A stretch of DNA of 64,000 bases. It comes from Arthrobacter sp. U41. GTDB taxonomy: Bacteria; Actinomycetota; Actinomycetes; Actinomycetales; Micrococcaceae. The stretch spans positions 744,001-808,000 of the forward strand of contig NZ_VEGI01000001.1 of NCBI RefSeq assembly GCF_007679325.1, read 5' to 3'. The notes below the pieces were generated by a model. It did not search any database and was not told where the DNA came from. It saw only the letters and a list, made by a program, of their open reading frames with translations. Positions within the stretch are counted from its first letter, which is position 1; each line of letters begins with the position of its first letter. Of this stretch, positions 1 through 6,928 are shown in pieces. The position numbers and the translations under genes were made by a program.

Positions 1-201
1 GCGCCGCTGACGTCCGGGCTGGGCGCCGAGGTGGCACAGCTGATCACCCAGAGCTGCTTTGACACGCTCAAGGCGCCCGTGGAGCGCGTCACCGGCTTTG
101 ACGTGCCGTACCCTTCGGGGGACCTGGAAGATGAATACATCCCGAACATTGACCGGATCCTCTTCGGGATCCAGCGAGTATTGGAGTACAAACGTGGCTG
201 A
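1..201 (+). CDS. 2-oxoacid dehydrogenase E1 component, beta subunit (C-terminal fragment)
   Basis: Only the last 66 codons are inside the window; the gene begins upstream of base 1. The peptide contains TGFDVPYPSGDLEDEYIPN and ends in RVLEYKRG. This is typical of the C-terminal (transketolase C) domain of E1-beta subunits of branched-chain, pyruvate or acetoin dehydrogenase complexes. That domain helps form the thiamine-diphosphate active site at the alpha/beta interface. The stop codon overlaps the GTG start of the lipoyl-domain gene by 8 bases, so the two are almost certainly one operon. The true substrate (branched-chain 2-oxoacid, acetoin or other) cannot be decided from this fragment. 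Confidence 0.85.
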   Translation, partial: APLTSGLGAEVAQLITQSCFDTLKAPVERVTGFDVPYPSGDLEDEYIPNIDRILFGIQRVLEYKRG

Positions 202-523
202 AATTTCCTTCCCGCTCCCGGACCTCGGAGAGGGCCTGATCGAAGCGACCGTACTGGAATGGCTCGTGGCCCCGGGCGACCAGGTGGAGCGCAACCAGCC
301 CCTCGTCGAGGTCGAGACCACCAAATCCGCCGTTGAATTGCCCAGCCCGCAGGCAGGTAAGGTGGTGCGTATCCACGGCGGGCCCGGTGACAAAATCAAT
401 GTCGGCGAGCCCCTGATTGTGTTTGAGGTGCCGGACAACACCGCCGGCATCGTGGGCACGGTCCCGAAGGAAGAGGCACCAAAGCGCCGGGTCCGCCTGA
501 GCGCCGTACTTGATGAGGACTGA
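194..523 (+). CDS. Lipoyl-domain protein, E2-like component of a 2-oxoacid/acetoin dehydrogenase
   Basis: This 109-residue protein is almost entirely one biotinyl/lipoyl domain. It opens with ISFPLPDLGEGLIEA, and the lipoyl-lysine loop reads VEVETTKSAVELPSP, with Lys44 as the expected attachment site. A normal E2 continues through a subunit-binding domain and a 230-residue acyltransferase domain. Here the frame stops about 30 residues after the lipoyl fold. The GTG start is chosen because homology begins there and it overlaps the E1-beta stop. An alpha/beta hydrolase gene starts 4 bases after the stop. In AcoC-type E2 proteins a lipoyl domain is fused to an alpha/beta hydrolase fold, so these two genes may encode the two halves separately. 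The role in carrying acyl groups from E1 is inferred from the family. Confidence 0.8.
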   Translation: MAEISFPLPDLGEGLIEATVLEWLVAPGDQVERNQPLVEVETTKSAVELPSPQAGKVVRIHGGPGDKINVGEPLIVFEVPDNTAGIVGTVPKEEAPKRRVRLSAVLDED

Positions 524-527
524 CACC

Positions 528-1355
528 ATGAGCGGCAGACACACCGGCGAACAGCATTCGCACACCGTCGAGGGCACCGACCCCCAGCTGTATGTCGGGG
601 TGCATGAGCCGGACTCCGACGCCGGGCTGCGTCCGGTGCTGCTGCTGCACGGATTTTCCTCCTCCGCGAAGCTCAACTGGGAGGACACCGGCTGGATCAG
701 CGCCCTGCTGGAGGCCGGCCGCCGCGTCATCACAGTGGATCTGCCCGGCCACGGCCGCAGCGGCGCCCCCGAGGATATGGATTCGTACACCCCCAGCCGG
801 ATCCGCGCGGACCTGCTGCAAATCGCGTTCGACGCCGGAGCCCGGCCGCTGCGCGACGGTGACCCTTCCAGCGGGCTGGACCTGATCGGCTATTCGCTCG
901 GTTCCCGGCTCGCGTGGGAGTTCGGCGCCACGCAGCATGAACTGGTGCACCGGCTGGTCCTGGGCGGGCCCAACGTCGCCGATCCGCTGGCAGACTTCGA
1001 CCTCGTTGCCGCCCAGCGCTACCTGGCCGACGGCACCCCGATCGCCGACGCGTCCACCGCCGGGCTGCTGAAGATGGCGCAGATGCTGCCCAGCAACAAC
1101 ATCTTCTCGCTGCTTTCCCTCGTGGAAGCCGTCAAGAGCGAGCCGTTCGATCCCGCCGAGGCCGTGCCGCACGTTCCGATGCTGCTCGTGGCCGGCGAGA
1201 AGGACGAGCGGGCCGCCTCCATGCCGGAACTCGCCGCGCTCGGCGCCAAGGCCGGGGCCATGGTGGAACAGCTCGTCCTGCCGGGCCGGAACCACACCAA
1301 CGCCATCACCAGCCGCGCGTTCAAGCAGGGGGCTGTCAGCTTCCTGGCCGTCTAA
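528..1355 (+). CDS. Alpha/beta-hydrolase fold protein, AcoC-like acyltransferase/hydrolase partner
   Basis: 275 residues. It shows the alpha/beta hydrolase landmarks in order: an HGFSSSAKLNW oxyanion strand-turn, DLPGHGRSG, the nucleophile elbow GYSLGSR (Ser), a probable acid residue in VAGEKDERAA and the catalytic His in PGRNHTNA. The ATG at 528 is preferred over ATG 513 and TTG 510 because GAGGA lies about 10 bases before it; the earlier starts would overlap the lipoyl gene. Its position directly behind an isolated lipoyl domain suggests that it is the catalytic half of a split acetoin-dehydrogenase-type E2, or that it hydrolyses a ring-cleavage or acyl product. Substrate is unknown. The gene ends before a strong nested inverted repeat that probably terminates the operon. 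Confidence 0.75.
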   Translation: MSGRHTGEQHSHTVEGTDPQLYVGVHEPDSDAGLRPVLLLHGFSSSAKLNWEDTGWISALLEAGRRVITVDLPGHGRSGAPEDMDSYTPSRIRADLLQIAFDAGARPLRDGDPSSGLDLIGYSLGSRLAWEFGATQHELVHRLVLGGPNVADPLADFDLVAAQRYLADGTPIADASTAGLLKMAQMLPSNNIFSLLSLVEAVKSEPFDPAEAVPHVPMLLVAGEKDERAASMPELAALGAKAGAMVEQLVLPGRNHTNAITSRAFKQGAVSFLAV

Positions 1356-1381
1356 TCCCAGTCCCCCGGACTCCCCCAACC

Positions 1382-1442
1382 AACGCGGGGTCACTTCCAG
1401 CCCATCCGCACCACTCCGGTGGACCGGAGCTGACCCCGCGTT
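1382..1442. terminator. Nested inverted repeat, probable terminator after the hydrolase gene
   Basis: A 12-base arm AACGCGGGGTCA at 1382-1393 is perfectly inverted at 1431-1442. Inside it, CTCCGGT at 1414-1420 pairs with ACCGGAG at 1423-1429. The distal arm runs into TTTGTTT, giving a short U-rich tail for plus-strand transcripts. The 12-mer occurs again (inverted orientation) at 2255-2266. Confidence 0.55.
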
Positions 1443-1535
1443 TGTTTAACCCGACCGAGTCTCGCGCGGCTCCCCCGACGGACGTAGGCTGGCCGCGACA
1501 GGTGCGTCAGGGTGCGTTACCGGAAGAGGGCTGTT

Positions 1536-2192
1536 ATGGGCATGCGCTTCAGTGACCGCGGGCAGGCCGGCAGGCTCCTTGCCGCCGCCCTCCCCCAGTT
1601 CCGCGGGCGCCCGGACACCGTTCTGCTGGGTCTCGCCCGCGGCGGCGTTCCGGTTGCCGCCGCGGCAGCCGCAGCGCTCCGGCTTCCCTGGGACGTGATT
1701 CCGGTCCGGAAGCTGGGGATTCCGGGACATGGGGAGACGGCCTTCGGTGCGCTGGCTGCCGTCGACAGCGGGGTGGTGCGTGTCCTGAACCGGCCTTTTG
1801 TGGACCAGCTTCTGGAGCTGGGGATCCAACAGTCCGCGCTGGATGCGGTGGAGCGCCTCGAGAGGTCGGAACTGAAGCGCCGCGCCGGAACGTATCCGGG
1901 CCCCCGGCTGGCCCTGCACGGCAGAACGGCCATCGTTGCCGACGACGGGATGGCCACCGGAGCGAGCATGCGGGCCGCCGTCGAGGCCGTGCGGGCGGCC
2001 GGTGCGGCAGCCGTCGTCGTCGCGGTCCCTGTCGCGTCGCTGGAGGCCCAGACGCCCCTGCAGCAGCTGGCCGACGCCGTCTTCAGCCTCTTTATCCCCG
2101 GCCAGTTCCGCGCCGTCGGCAGCTATTACCGCTCTTTCGGGCAGGTGCGGGACGACGACGTCGTCCGGCTGCTGGCTGCCCGGCCCGCCTGA
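1536..2192 (+). CDS. Phosphoribosyltransferase-family protein
   Basis: 218 residues of the type I PRTase fold. The PRPP-binding loop reads TAIVADDGMATGASM, and an early LGLARGGVPVA strand-turn matches the pyrophosphate loop. Proteins of this subgroup are often annotated simply as phosphoribosyltransferase and have no assigned base substrate. Some are fused to or located beside dienelactone-hydrolase or erythromycin-esterase domains, but no such domain is fused here. ATG 1536 is chosen because AGAGGG lies 6-7 bases upstream; GTG 1512 and ATG 1542 are alternatives. The gene stands alone between two hairpins, convergent with the transporter gene. Function beyond binding PRPP is not predictable from the sequence. 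Confidence 0.75.
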   Translation: MGMRFSDRGQAGRLLAAALPQFRGRPDTVLLGLARGGVPVAAAAAAALRLPWDVIPVRKLGIPGHGETAFGALAAVDSGVVRVLNRPFVDQLLELGIQQSALDAVERLERSELKRRAGTYPGPRLALHGRTAIVADDGMATGASMRAAVEAVRAAGAAAVVVAVPVASLEAQTPLQQLADAVFSLFIPGQFRAVGSYYRSFGQVRDDDVVRLLAARPA

Positions 2193-2280
2193 ACAGCGCC
2201 GCAATCCTTACAGTCAGATCACGCCCATCCCGGGCCGCCGAATGGGGCGCGGAGTGACCCCGCGTTGGGTTAAACGACAG

Positions 2281-2310
2281 AGGGGCGCGGACCTTGCGGC
2301 CCGCGCCCCT
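2281..2310 (-). terminator. GC-rich hairpin between converging genes
   Basis: AGGGGCGCGG is perfectly inverted 10 bases later (CCGCGCCCCT). It lies 17 bases beyond the stop codon of the MHS transporter. The tail is only weakly T-rich on either strand, so termination is inferred from position and stem strength. Confidence 0.45.
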
Positions 2311-2326
2311 TCCGGATTGCTTGGTG

Positions 2327-3682
2327 CTAGTGCCTTGCCGCTACATCCGTAGCGCCGTGGCTGACGCCGAGCGGGCGGCCCCTGGTTTCTCCAGCCAGCA
2401 GGACGCCGACCGCGGAGATAACGCAGAGGATCATGATGTAGATACCGATGGAACCGGTCCAGCCGGTGCCCTGCAGCAGCGCCTCAGCGATCGTGGCAGC
2501 AAAGGCGCCGCCCAGGATGGCACCGAAGGCGTAGCCGATCGAGATGCCGGAGTAGCGCACGTTCGGGGGGAACATCTCGGCGTACATCGCGGACATCGGG
2601 CCGTAGGACAGGCCCAGGCCGATGGTCAGGACGAACAGCGCGACGCCGTAGAGCAGGATGTTCTTGGTGTCGATGAGCGCGAACATCGGGATCATCCAGG
2701 CGAAGACGATGCCGTAGCCCAGCAGGAACGTCTTGACGCGGCCGATCTTGTCCGACAGCCAGCCGCCCACCAGGGTGAAGATCAGCCAGCCGAAGGATGC
2801 CAGCGTGGTGGCCAGCAGGATCTCCGCGACGGGCATCTTCAGGGACTTGGTGGCGTAGGAGATGAAGAAGGCGATCAGCAGGTAGCCGGCAGCGTTGTTG
2901 CCGATGAAGATCATCGTCGAGTAGAGGACGGCCTTCTTGTGCTTGCGGATGAGCTCGCCGAGCGGAGCCTTGCTCTGTTCCTTGCGTTCCTGCATTTCCT
3001 TGAAGACGGGGCTTTCAGCAACCGCGCGGCGGATGAGGTAGCCGACGATGATCAGCACGATGGAAAGCAGGAACGGCACACGCCAGCCCCAGGCGGCGAA
3101 GTCTTCCTTGGACATGCTGGTGTTGAGGAAGTACAGCAGGCCGGTGGCGAGGATCATGCCGACTGGAACGCCGATCTGCGGGTACGCGCCGAACAGGCCG
3201 CGCTTGCTCTTGGGAGCGTGCTCGACGGCCATCAGGGCGGCGCCGCCCCATTCGCCGCCGGCGGAGAAGCCCTGGATGATGCGGAGCAGGATCAGCAGGA
3301 TCGGAGCCCAGACGCCGATCTGGGCGTAGGTGGGCAGCATACCAATCAGTGCCGTGGCCGCGCCCATCATGATGAGGGTGAAGACCAGCATGGCCTTGCG
3401 GCCGAGGCGGTCACCCAGGTGGCCGGCGACGATGGCGCCGAGCGGGCGGAACAGGAAGCTGATGCCGATGAGGGCAAAGGAAAGGATCTGTGCCAGGCCC
3501 GGGTTGGAGGCGTTCAGCGGTGCGAGGAAGAGCGGTGACAGCAGCGTTGCCGTCAGCTGGGCGAAGATGAAGAAGTCGTACCACTCAATGGTGGTCCCGA
3601 CCAGCGTGCCTGCGAGAACCTTGCGTTCCTCATGCTTGCTGCTGGGGCCTGCCTCAGAATCGACACTTGAAGTTGCGGTCAT
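2327..3682 (-). CDS. MFS transporter, metabolite:H+ symporter (MHS) family
   Basis: 451 residues with about 12 hydrophobic helices. MHS-family markers are GTTIEWYDFFIF in the first helix, FRPLGAIVAGHLGDRLGRKA (the loop 2-3 MFS motif) and RIIQGFSAGGEWGGAALMAVEHAP. Relatives import dicarboxylates, shikimate, aromatic acids or betaines by proton symport. The gene lies downstream of hpaB and hpaC on the same strand but has its own 246-bp upstream region with a promoter and two palindromes, so it is probably a separately controlled unit. Import of 4-hydroxyphenylacetate or a related aromatic acid is inferred from context only. The ATG is supported by GGAG about 6 bases upstream. Confidence 0.85.
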   Translation of the reverse strand: MTATSSVDSEAGPSSKHEERKVLAGTLVGTTIEWYDFFIFAQLTATLLSPLFLAPLNASNPGLAQILSFALIGISFLFRPLGAIVAGHLGDRLGRKAMLVFTLIMMGAATALIGMLPTYAQIGVWAPILLILLRIIQGFSAGGEWGGAALMAVEHAPKSKRGLFGAYPQIGVPVGMILATGLLYFLNTSMSKEDFAAWGWRVPFLLSIVLIIVGYLIRRAVAESPVFKEMQERKEQSKAPLGELIRKHKKAVLYSTMIFIGNNAAGYLLIAFFISYATKSLKMPVAEILLATTLASFGWLIFTLVGGWLSDKIGRVKTFLLGYGIVFAWMIPMFALIDTKNILLYGVALFVLTIGLGLSYGPMSAMYAEMFPPNVRYSGISIGYAFGAILGGAFAATIAEALLQGTGWTGSIGIYIMILCVISAVGVLLAGETRGRPLGVSHGATDVAARH

Positions 3683-3757
3683 TGAAACTCCGTTGCTGGG
3701 GGCAGAAATCCTGCCCGGGGATGGGTGCGAAGTGAATAACTGATTGCCTCTGGATTT

Positions 3758-3819
3758 ACTGATCGAACGGTCAGTTAGTATTCAGCATCATACTATGAAA
3801 TGTGTGATAGGGCACACAT
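3758..3819 (-). promoter_or_regulatory. Promoter and two operator-like palindromes upstream of the MHS transporter
   Basis: On the minus strand a TATGAT -10 hexamer lies at 3792-3787. A 22-base element at 3758-3779 (half-sites ACTGATCG and CAGTTAGT around CGAACGGT) falls at the expected transcription start. It agrees closely with the consensus I recall for PaaR/TetR-type regulators of phenylacetate catabolism in corynebacteria. Upstream, ATGTGTG (3800-3806) and CACACAT (3813-3819) form a perfect 7-6-7 palindrome over the -35 region, where an activator or a second regulator could bind. All regulatory assignments are inferred from position and symmetry. Confidence 0.5.
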
Positions 3820-3928
3820 CTTTTGGAAAAAGCTTCGCGTGCCGAATTAGGCGTCGGCCCGCGCCGGCGGCCCGCGCCCGCACGGTTCAGCCCACTCGCG
3901 CCGGGGGCGCGGTTCAGTTGGCACGGGT

Positions 3929-5383
3929 TCAGTCGGCACGGTGCAGGAACTCCCGGACCCTGGCCCGGACGGGCTCCCGGTCGTAACCGTTCACCATTGC
4001 CCCGGCCATCCGGACCGGATCACCGAAGAAGAAGTACTCGTAGAGCGACTGCCGGCCGGAGAAGCCGGAGACCGAGGCGTCGAAGGCCAGCTTGAACAGC
4101 CGGACACGCTCGGGACCGGTCAGGGACTTGCCCTGCAGATACATGTCAATGTCGGCCCGGGCGCTGCTGTTCACGTCCGCCTCGCCGGGAAGGGCCATGA
4201 GCCCGGAGGCGGAAAACTTCCGGATGATCTGCGGGAAGCGCTGGGCCACTTTCGGGTACCAGTTGCGGGCGGCGTTGAGCGTGGACCACTTCGGCAGCAT
4301 CACGCCGGCCTCGTTGAGCTCAGCATCCGCCTCGGAGGCCCGGACCAGCGCCTTGCCGATTTCGACGTCCACAATCAGTTCGGCGATGTCCTCCTGGATG
4401 TGCTGGAACCCGTCGATGCCGATCGACTCAGCGAGTTCGGAGGCCAGGCCCAGGTAGAACTCGCTCTTGGCAATGGTCCGGGTGACCACCTGGTGTGTCA
4501 TCAGGGCGCCGGCGCCGGTTTCGGAATAGAAGCCGTTGCACAGCTGCGGGTTGCCGAGCATAAAAATGCGCTCACTCGGAACGAAGACATCGTCGAAGAC
4601 CGCGACGGCGTCCATTTCCTCGTAGCGGGAGGCCAGCGGCTCGTCGTGGGTGCTGCCGCCGTTGTACAGCGACGTGCGGCAGAGGTACCGCAGGCCCGGG
4701 GTGTCATTGGGAATGGCGAAGGCGTACGAGTACGGGGCATCGTCCGGAGTGCCGCGGAGCACGGTTGAGGGGAAGACCAGCAGCTCGTCGGCGATCGGCG
4801 CGATGGTGGCCAGCATGCGGGCGCCGCGGATGACGATGCCGTCGTCGCGTTCCTCGACAATCCGCGCCGAGAGCTGGCCGCCGAGCTGTTCGGAGCCGGA
4901 GACGGAGCGGTTGGCCTGCGGCGGGATCAGGGTGTGTGTGGCGAGGACATCGTTTTCCCGGGCCCATTCGTAGTAGTTGCGGATGTTTTCGCCGAACGTG
5001 GGGTCTGCCTGGGAAAGCCACGTCCGGGCCGTGCTGAGGGCGGTGAGCGAGGAGTTCATGTAGTCGCCGGACCGGCCCAGGAAGCCGTTGGAGGACTCGG
5101 CCCAGGTGGAGATGGCACGGCGCCGGCGCTCAAGGTCCTCCACGGTGGTCGGCACCAGGAAGGAGGCGTTCACCAGGTCCCCGGTGCTGGGCGAGGTGTA
5201 GGTCAGCGCGTCCTGGTAGCGGGGGTGGTGCTGCATGTCGAAGAGCTTGGCGTAGGAGCGGGCCACGTTGCGGAACGCGGGGTGCTCCGCGATCTCCTCG
5301 CTGACCACCTCGCCGTCGATCATCACGTGGGGCCGCATGCGGTTGAGCTTGTCGAGGTACTGCTGTCCGGTGCGGATACCCAT
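3929..5383 (-). CDS. hpaB: 4-hydroxyphenylacetate 3-monooxygenase, oxygenase component
   Basis: 484 residues, the usual length of HpaB-type FADH2-dependent phenol ortho-hydroxylases. The N-terminus reads MGIRTGQQYLDKLNRMRPHV. The body contains HHPRYQDALTYTSPSTGD, ENDVLATHTLIPPQANRS and QEDIAELIVDVEIGKALVRA, all typical of the HpaB acyl-CoA-dehydrogenase-like fold. The enzyme uses reduced FAD supplied by HpaC to hydroxylate 4-hydroxyphenylacetate or similar phenols to catechols in the cytosol. ATG 5383 is chosen because GGAG lies 8 bases upstream; the frame stays open for 25 more codons, but these run through a tandem repeat. hpaC lies immediately upstream on the same strand. The natural phenol substrate is not proven. 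Confidence 0.88.
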   Translation of the reverse strand: MGIRTGQQYLDKLNRMRPHVMIDGEVVSEEIAEHPAFRNVARSYAKLFDMQHHPRYQDALTYTSPSTGDLVNASFLVPTTVEDLERRRRAISTWAESSNGFLGRSGDYMNSSLTALSTARTWLSQADPTFGENIRNYYEWARENDVLATHTLIPPQANRSVSGSEQLGGQLSARIVEERDDGIVIRGARMLATIAPIADELLVFPSTVLRGTPDDAPYSYAFAIPNDTPGLRYLCRTSLYNGGSTHDEPLASRYEEMDAVAVFDDVFVPSERIFMLGNPQLCNGFYSETGAGALMTHQVVTRTIAKSEFYLGLASELAESIGIDGFQHIQEDIAELIVDVEIGKALVRASEADAELNEAGVMLPKWSTLNAARNWYPKVAQRFPQIIRKFSASGLMALPGEADVNSSARADIDMYLQGKSLTGPERVRLFKLAFDASVSGFSGRQSLYEYFFFGDPVRMAGAMVNGYDREPVRARVREFLHRAD

Positions 5384-5401
5384 GATCGCTTCTCCAGTCG
5401 T

Positions 5402-5510
5402 CGTTGAGCTGAGTTGCCGTTGAGCTGAGTTGTCCTTGAGCTGAGTCGTCGGGGCCAAGGCCCAGTGCTGCGGAGGGTCAGTGCTTCGGAGGGTCAGTGC
5501 TGTGGAAGGT
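5402..5510. repeat. Two triple tandem arrays of 16-bp units between hpaC and hpaB
   Basis: Three 16-base units (consensus CGTTGAGCTGAGTTGY) run from 5402 to 5449. After 13 bases a different 16-base unit (consensus CAGTGCTGCGGAGGGT) is repeated three times at 5463-5510, ending at the hpaC stop codon. Copies differ by 1-3 bases. The arrays occupy nearly the whole hpaC-hpaB gap. They lack the spacer variation expected of CRISPR. Confidence 0.85.
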
Positions 5511-6037
5511 CAGAGCAGGTCTTCCATGCCCAGCTGGCTTTCCGGGATGGTGGTGAACGCGCTGTTGGCGTAGGCCAGCGCGTCGCCGTTGCGGTAGTTG
5601 AAGTCCACCACCTCGCCGATGTAGAGCGTGTGGTCGCCGCCGTCGTACGCCGCCCAGGGCTTGCATTCAAAATAGGCGAGCACATTGGAGAGCCGCGGGG
5701 CCGTTTCGCCCTCGACCCAGAGCGGCTCGGGGCCGGGGCGTCCGGCGAAGTGCAGCGCGAGCTGCCGCTGTTCCGCGCCCAGGATGTTGACGGCAAACGG
5801 CCGGCCGGCCAGCTCGTCGTGCGCCTTCGCGGTCCGGGCGATGCCGACAAGCACCAGGGGCGGGTCCATTGATACCGAGGTGAAGGAATTGACGGTGATG
5901 CCGTGGCGCTTGGTGACGCCGTCGAAAGTCACGATCGCGACGCCGGTGGCGAACCGCCCCAGGCTGCCGCGGAAGTGGTGGGCACGCGCGGCGGCGGTGC
6001 GGCCCGGAGGCCCGGCGCGGGGGGTGGCAATCATCAT
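5510..6037 (-). CDS. hpaC: NAD(P)H:flavin oxidoreductase, HpaC-type reductase component
   Basis: 175 residues of the flavin-reductase-like split-barrel family. Landmarks are FRGSLGRFATGVAIVTFDG, HGITVNSFTSVSMDPPLVLVG and FAVNILGAEQRQLALHFAG, which form the FMN/FAD-binding surface. The C-terminal part contains GDHTLYIGEVVDF. It reduces free FAD with NAD(P)H and hands FADH2 to HpaB. AAGGG lies just upstream of the paired ATG codons at 6037 and 6034, and either may be used. The gene is divergent from the IclR regulator and shares a 166-bp control region with it. Confidence 0.86.
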   Translation of the reverse strand: MMIATPRAGPPGRTAAARAHHFRGSLGRFATGVAIVTFDGVTKRHGITVNSFTSVSMDPPLVLVGIARTAKAHDELAGRPFAVNILGAEQRQLALHFAGRPGPEPLWVEGETAPRLSNVLAYFECKPWAAYDGGDHTLYIGEVVDFNYRNGDALAYANSAFTTIPESQLGMEDLL

Positions 6038-6087
6038 TGATCCCTTGCGGCTGGTGGCTGGTGCTGGGATTTACCGCAAGAATACTT

Positions 6088-6122
6088 TGTTCTATAATCG
6101 AACAGAAGATTCTTATATAGAA
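6088..6122. promoter_or_regulatory. Operator-like palindromes in the iclR-hpaC divergent promoter
   Basis: TGTTC (6088-6092) and GAACA (6100-6104) form an imperfect 17-base palindrome that contains TATAAT at 6093-6098. A second site, TTCT-N5-AGAA, sits at 6110-6122. The AT-rich patch stands out from the GC-rich surroundings. Both divergent genes could be controlled from here by the adjacent IclR-family protein; this is inferred from position. Confidence 0.5.
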
Positions 6123-6203
6123 CGCTAGCGCACCGTGCGGCGGTGCACAAGGGCCGCCCGGCTGCATCCCGGATTCACCGCCGCCCGCCCTTAGGATGGA
6201 CCA

Positions 6204-6920
6204 ATGACCCCGACCGCCGGCAGCGCGCAGGCCTCCCCGTCCCAGACGTTGTCGCGCGGCATCCGCGCCCTGGAAATCCTGGCCGACGCCCAGCACCCGC
6301 TCACCATCGCCGAACTCGCCGACGCGATGGGTGTGCACCGATCGGTTGCCTACCGCATCCTCCGCACCCTGGAAGACCACTCACTGTTGGTGCGCGACGA
6401 CGGCGGCCGGGTCCAGCCCGGACCGGGCCTTGCGGTCCTGGCCCGGGGAGTTTCGCGGAACCTGCAGACGGCGGCCCTGCCGGAGCTCACCCAGCTCGCC
6501 AACACGCTGACCATGAGTGCCTTTGTTGCCGTCTGGGACCACGAGGAATGCGTCACCCTGGTGACCGTGGATCCGCGGCACACCGGGGCCACGGTGGTCC
6601 AGCATCCCGGTTCCCGGCACCCGATCAGCGCCGGCGCCCCCGGCATCGCGATCCAGTCGGCCATGTCGGAACAGGAATGGACGGCCGCCGCGCCCGGCAT
6701 CCCCTACCGGGCCGAAGCCGCCGAGGCCCGGCTCCGCGGTTATGCGGACAGCCACGACGAAGTCATCTCCGGCGTTTCCTCCCTCGCGGTACCGATCCGG
6801 GTTCCGGGCGGGCGGCCGGCGGCTCTCGCCGTCGTCTACATCCGGGCCGCGCAGGACCCCCGGGAGGTCGCGGCGGCCCTTGCCGCGGCGGCGGAACGCA
6901 TCGAGAGCCAGCTGGGCTGA
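6204..6920 (+). CDS. IclR-family transcriptional regulator
   Basis: 238 residues. The N-terminal winged helix-turn-helix covers roughly residues 15-75 (LSRGIRALEILADAQHPLTI then ELADAMGVHRSVAYRILRTLE). The C-terminal IclR ligand domain contains HPISAGAPGIAIQSAMS and SGVSSLAVPIRVPGGRPAAL. IclR proteins are dimers that bind short palindromes and respond to small aromatic or carboxylic acids. Divergent placement from hpaC suggests that it senses the HpaBC substrate and regulates hpaC-hpaB and itself; this is inference. AGGATGG precedes the ATG. Its stop lies 8 bases from the 3' end of the convergent MFS gene. Confidence 0.88.
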   Translation: MTPTAGSAQASPSQTLSRGIRALEILADAQHPLTIAELADAMGVHRSVAYRILRTLEDHSLLVRDDGGRVQPGPGLAVLARGVSRNLQTAALPELTQLANTLTMSAFVAVWDHEECVTLVTVDPRHTGATVVQHPGSRHPISAGAPGIAIQSAMSEQEWTAAAPGIPYRAEAAEARLRGYADSHDEVISGVSSLAVPIRVPGGRPAALAVVYIRAAQDPREVAAALAAAAERIESQLG

Positions 6921-6928
6921 CCCCGGGC

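Noticed and set aside
194-1355. Frameshifted pseudogene of a single lipoyl-hydrolase protein
   Set aside because: Both frames have credible starts and complete domains, the second has GAGG before its ATG, and the stop and start are only 4 bases apart, as in coupled genes; the alternative is kept as a caveat.
2294-3538. A 414-codon plus-strand frame opposite the MHS transporter
   Set aside because: Highly polar Asp/Glu/Gln/Arg-rich peptide typical of the reverse of a membrane protein; no domain.
5402-5510. CRISPR-like array
   Set aside because: Direct units touch each other with no spacers, and no cas gene is present.
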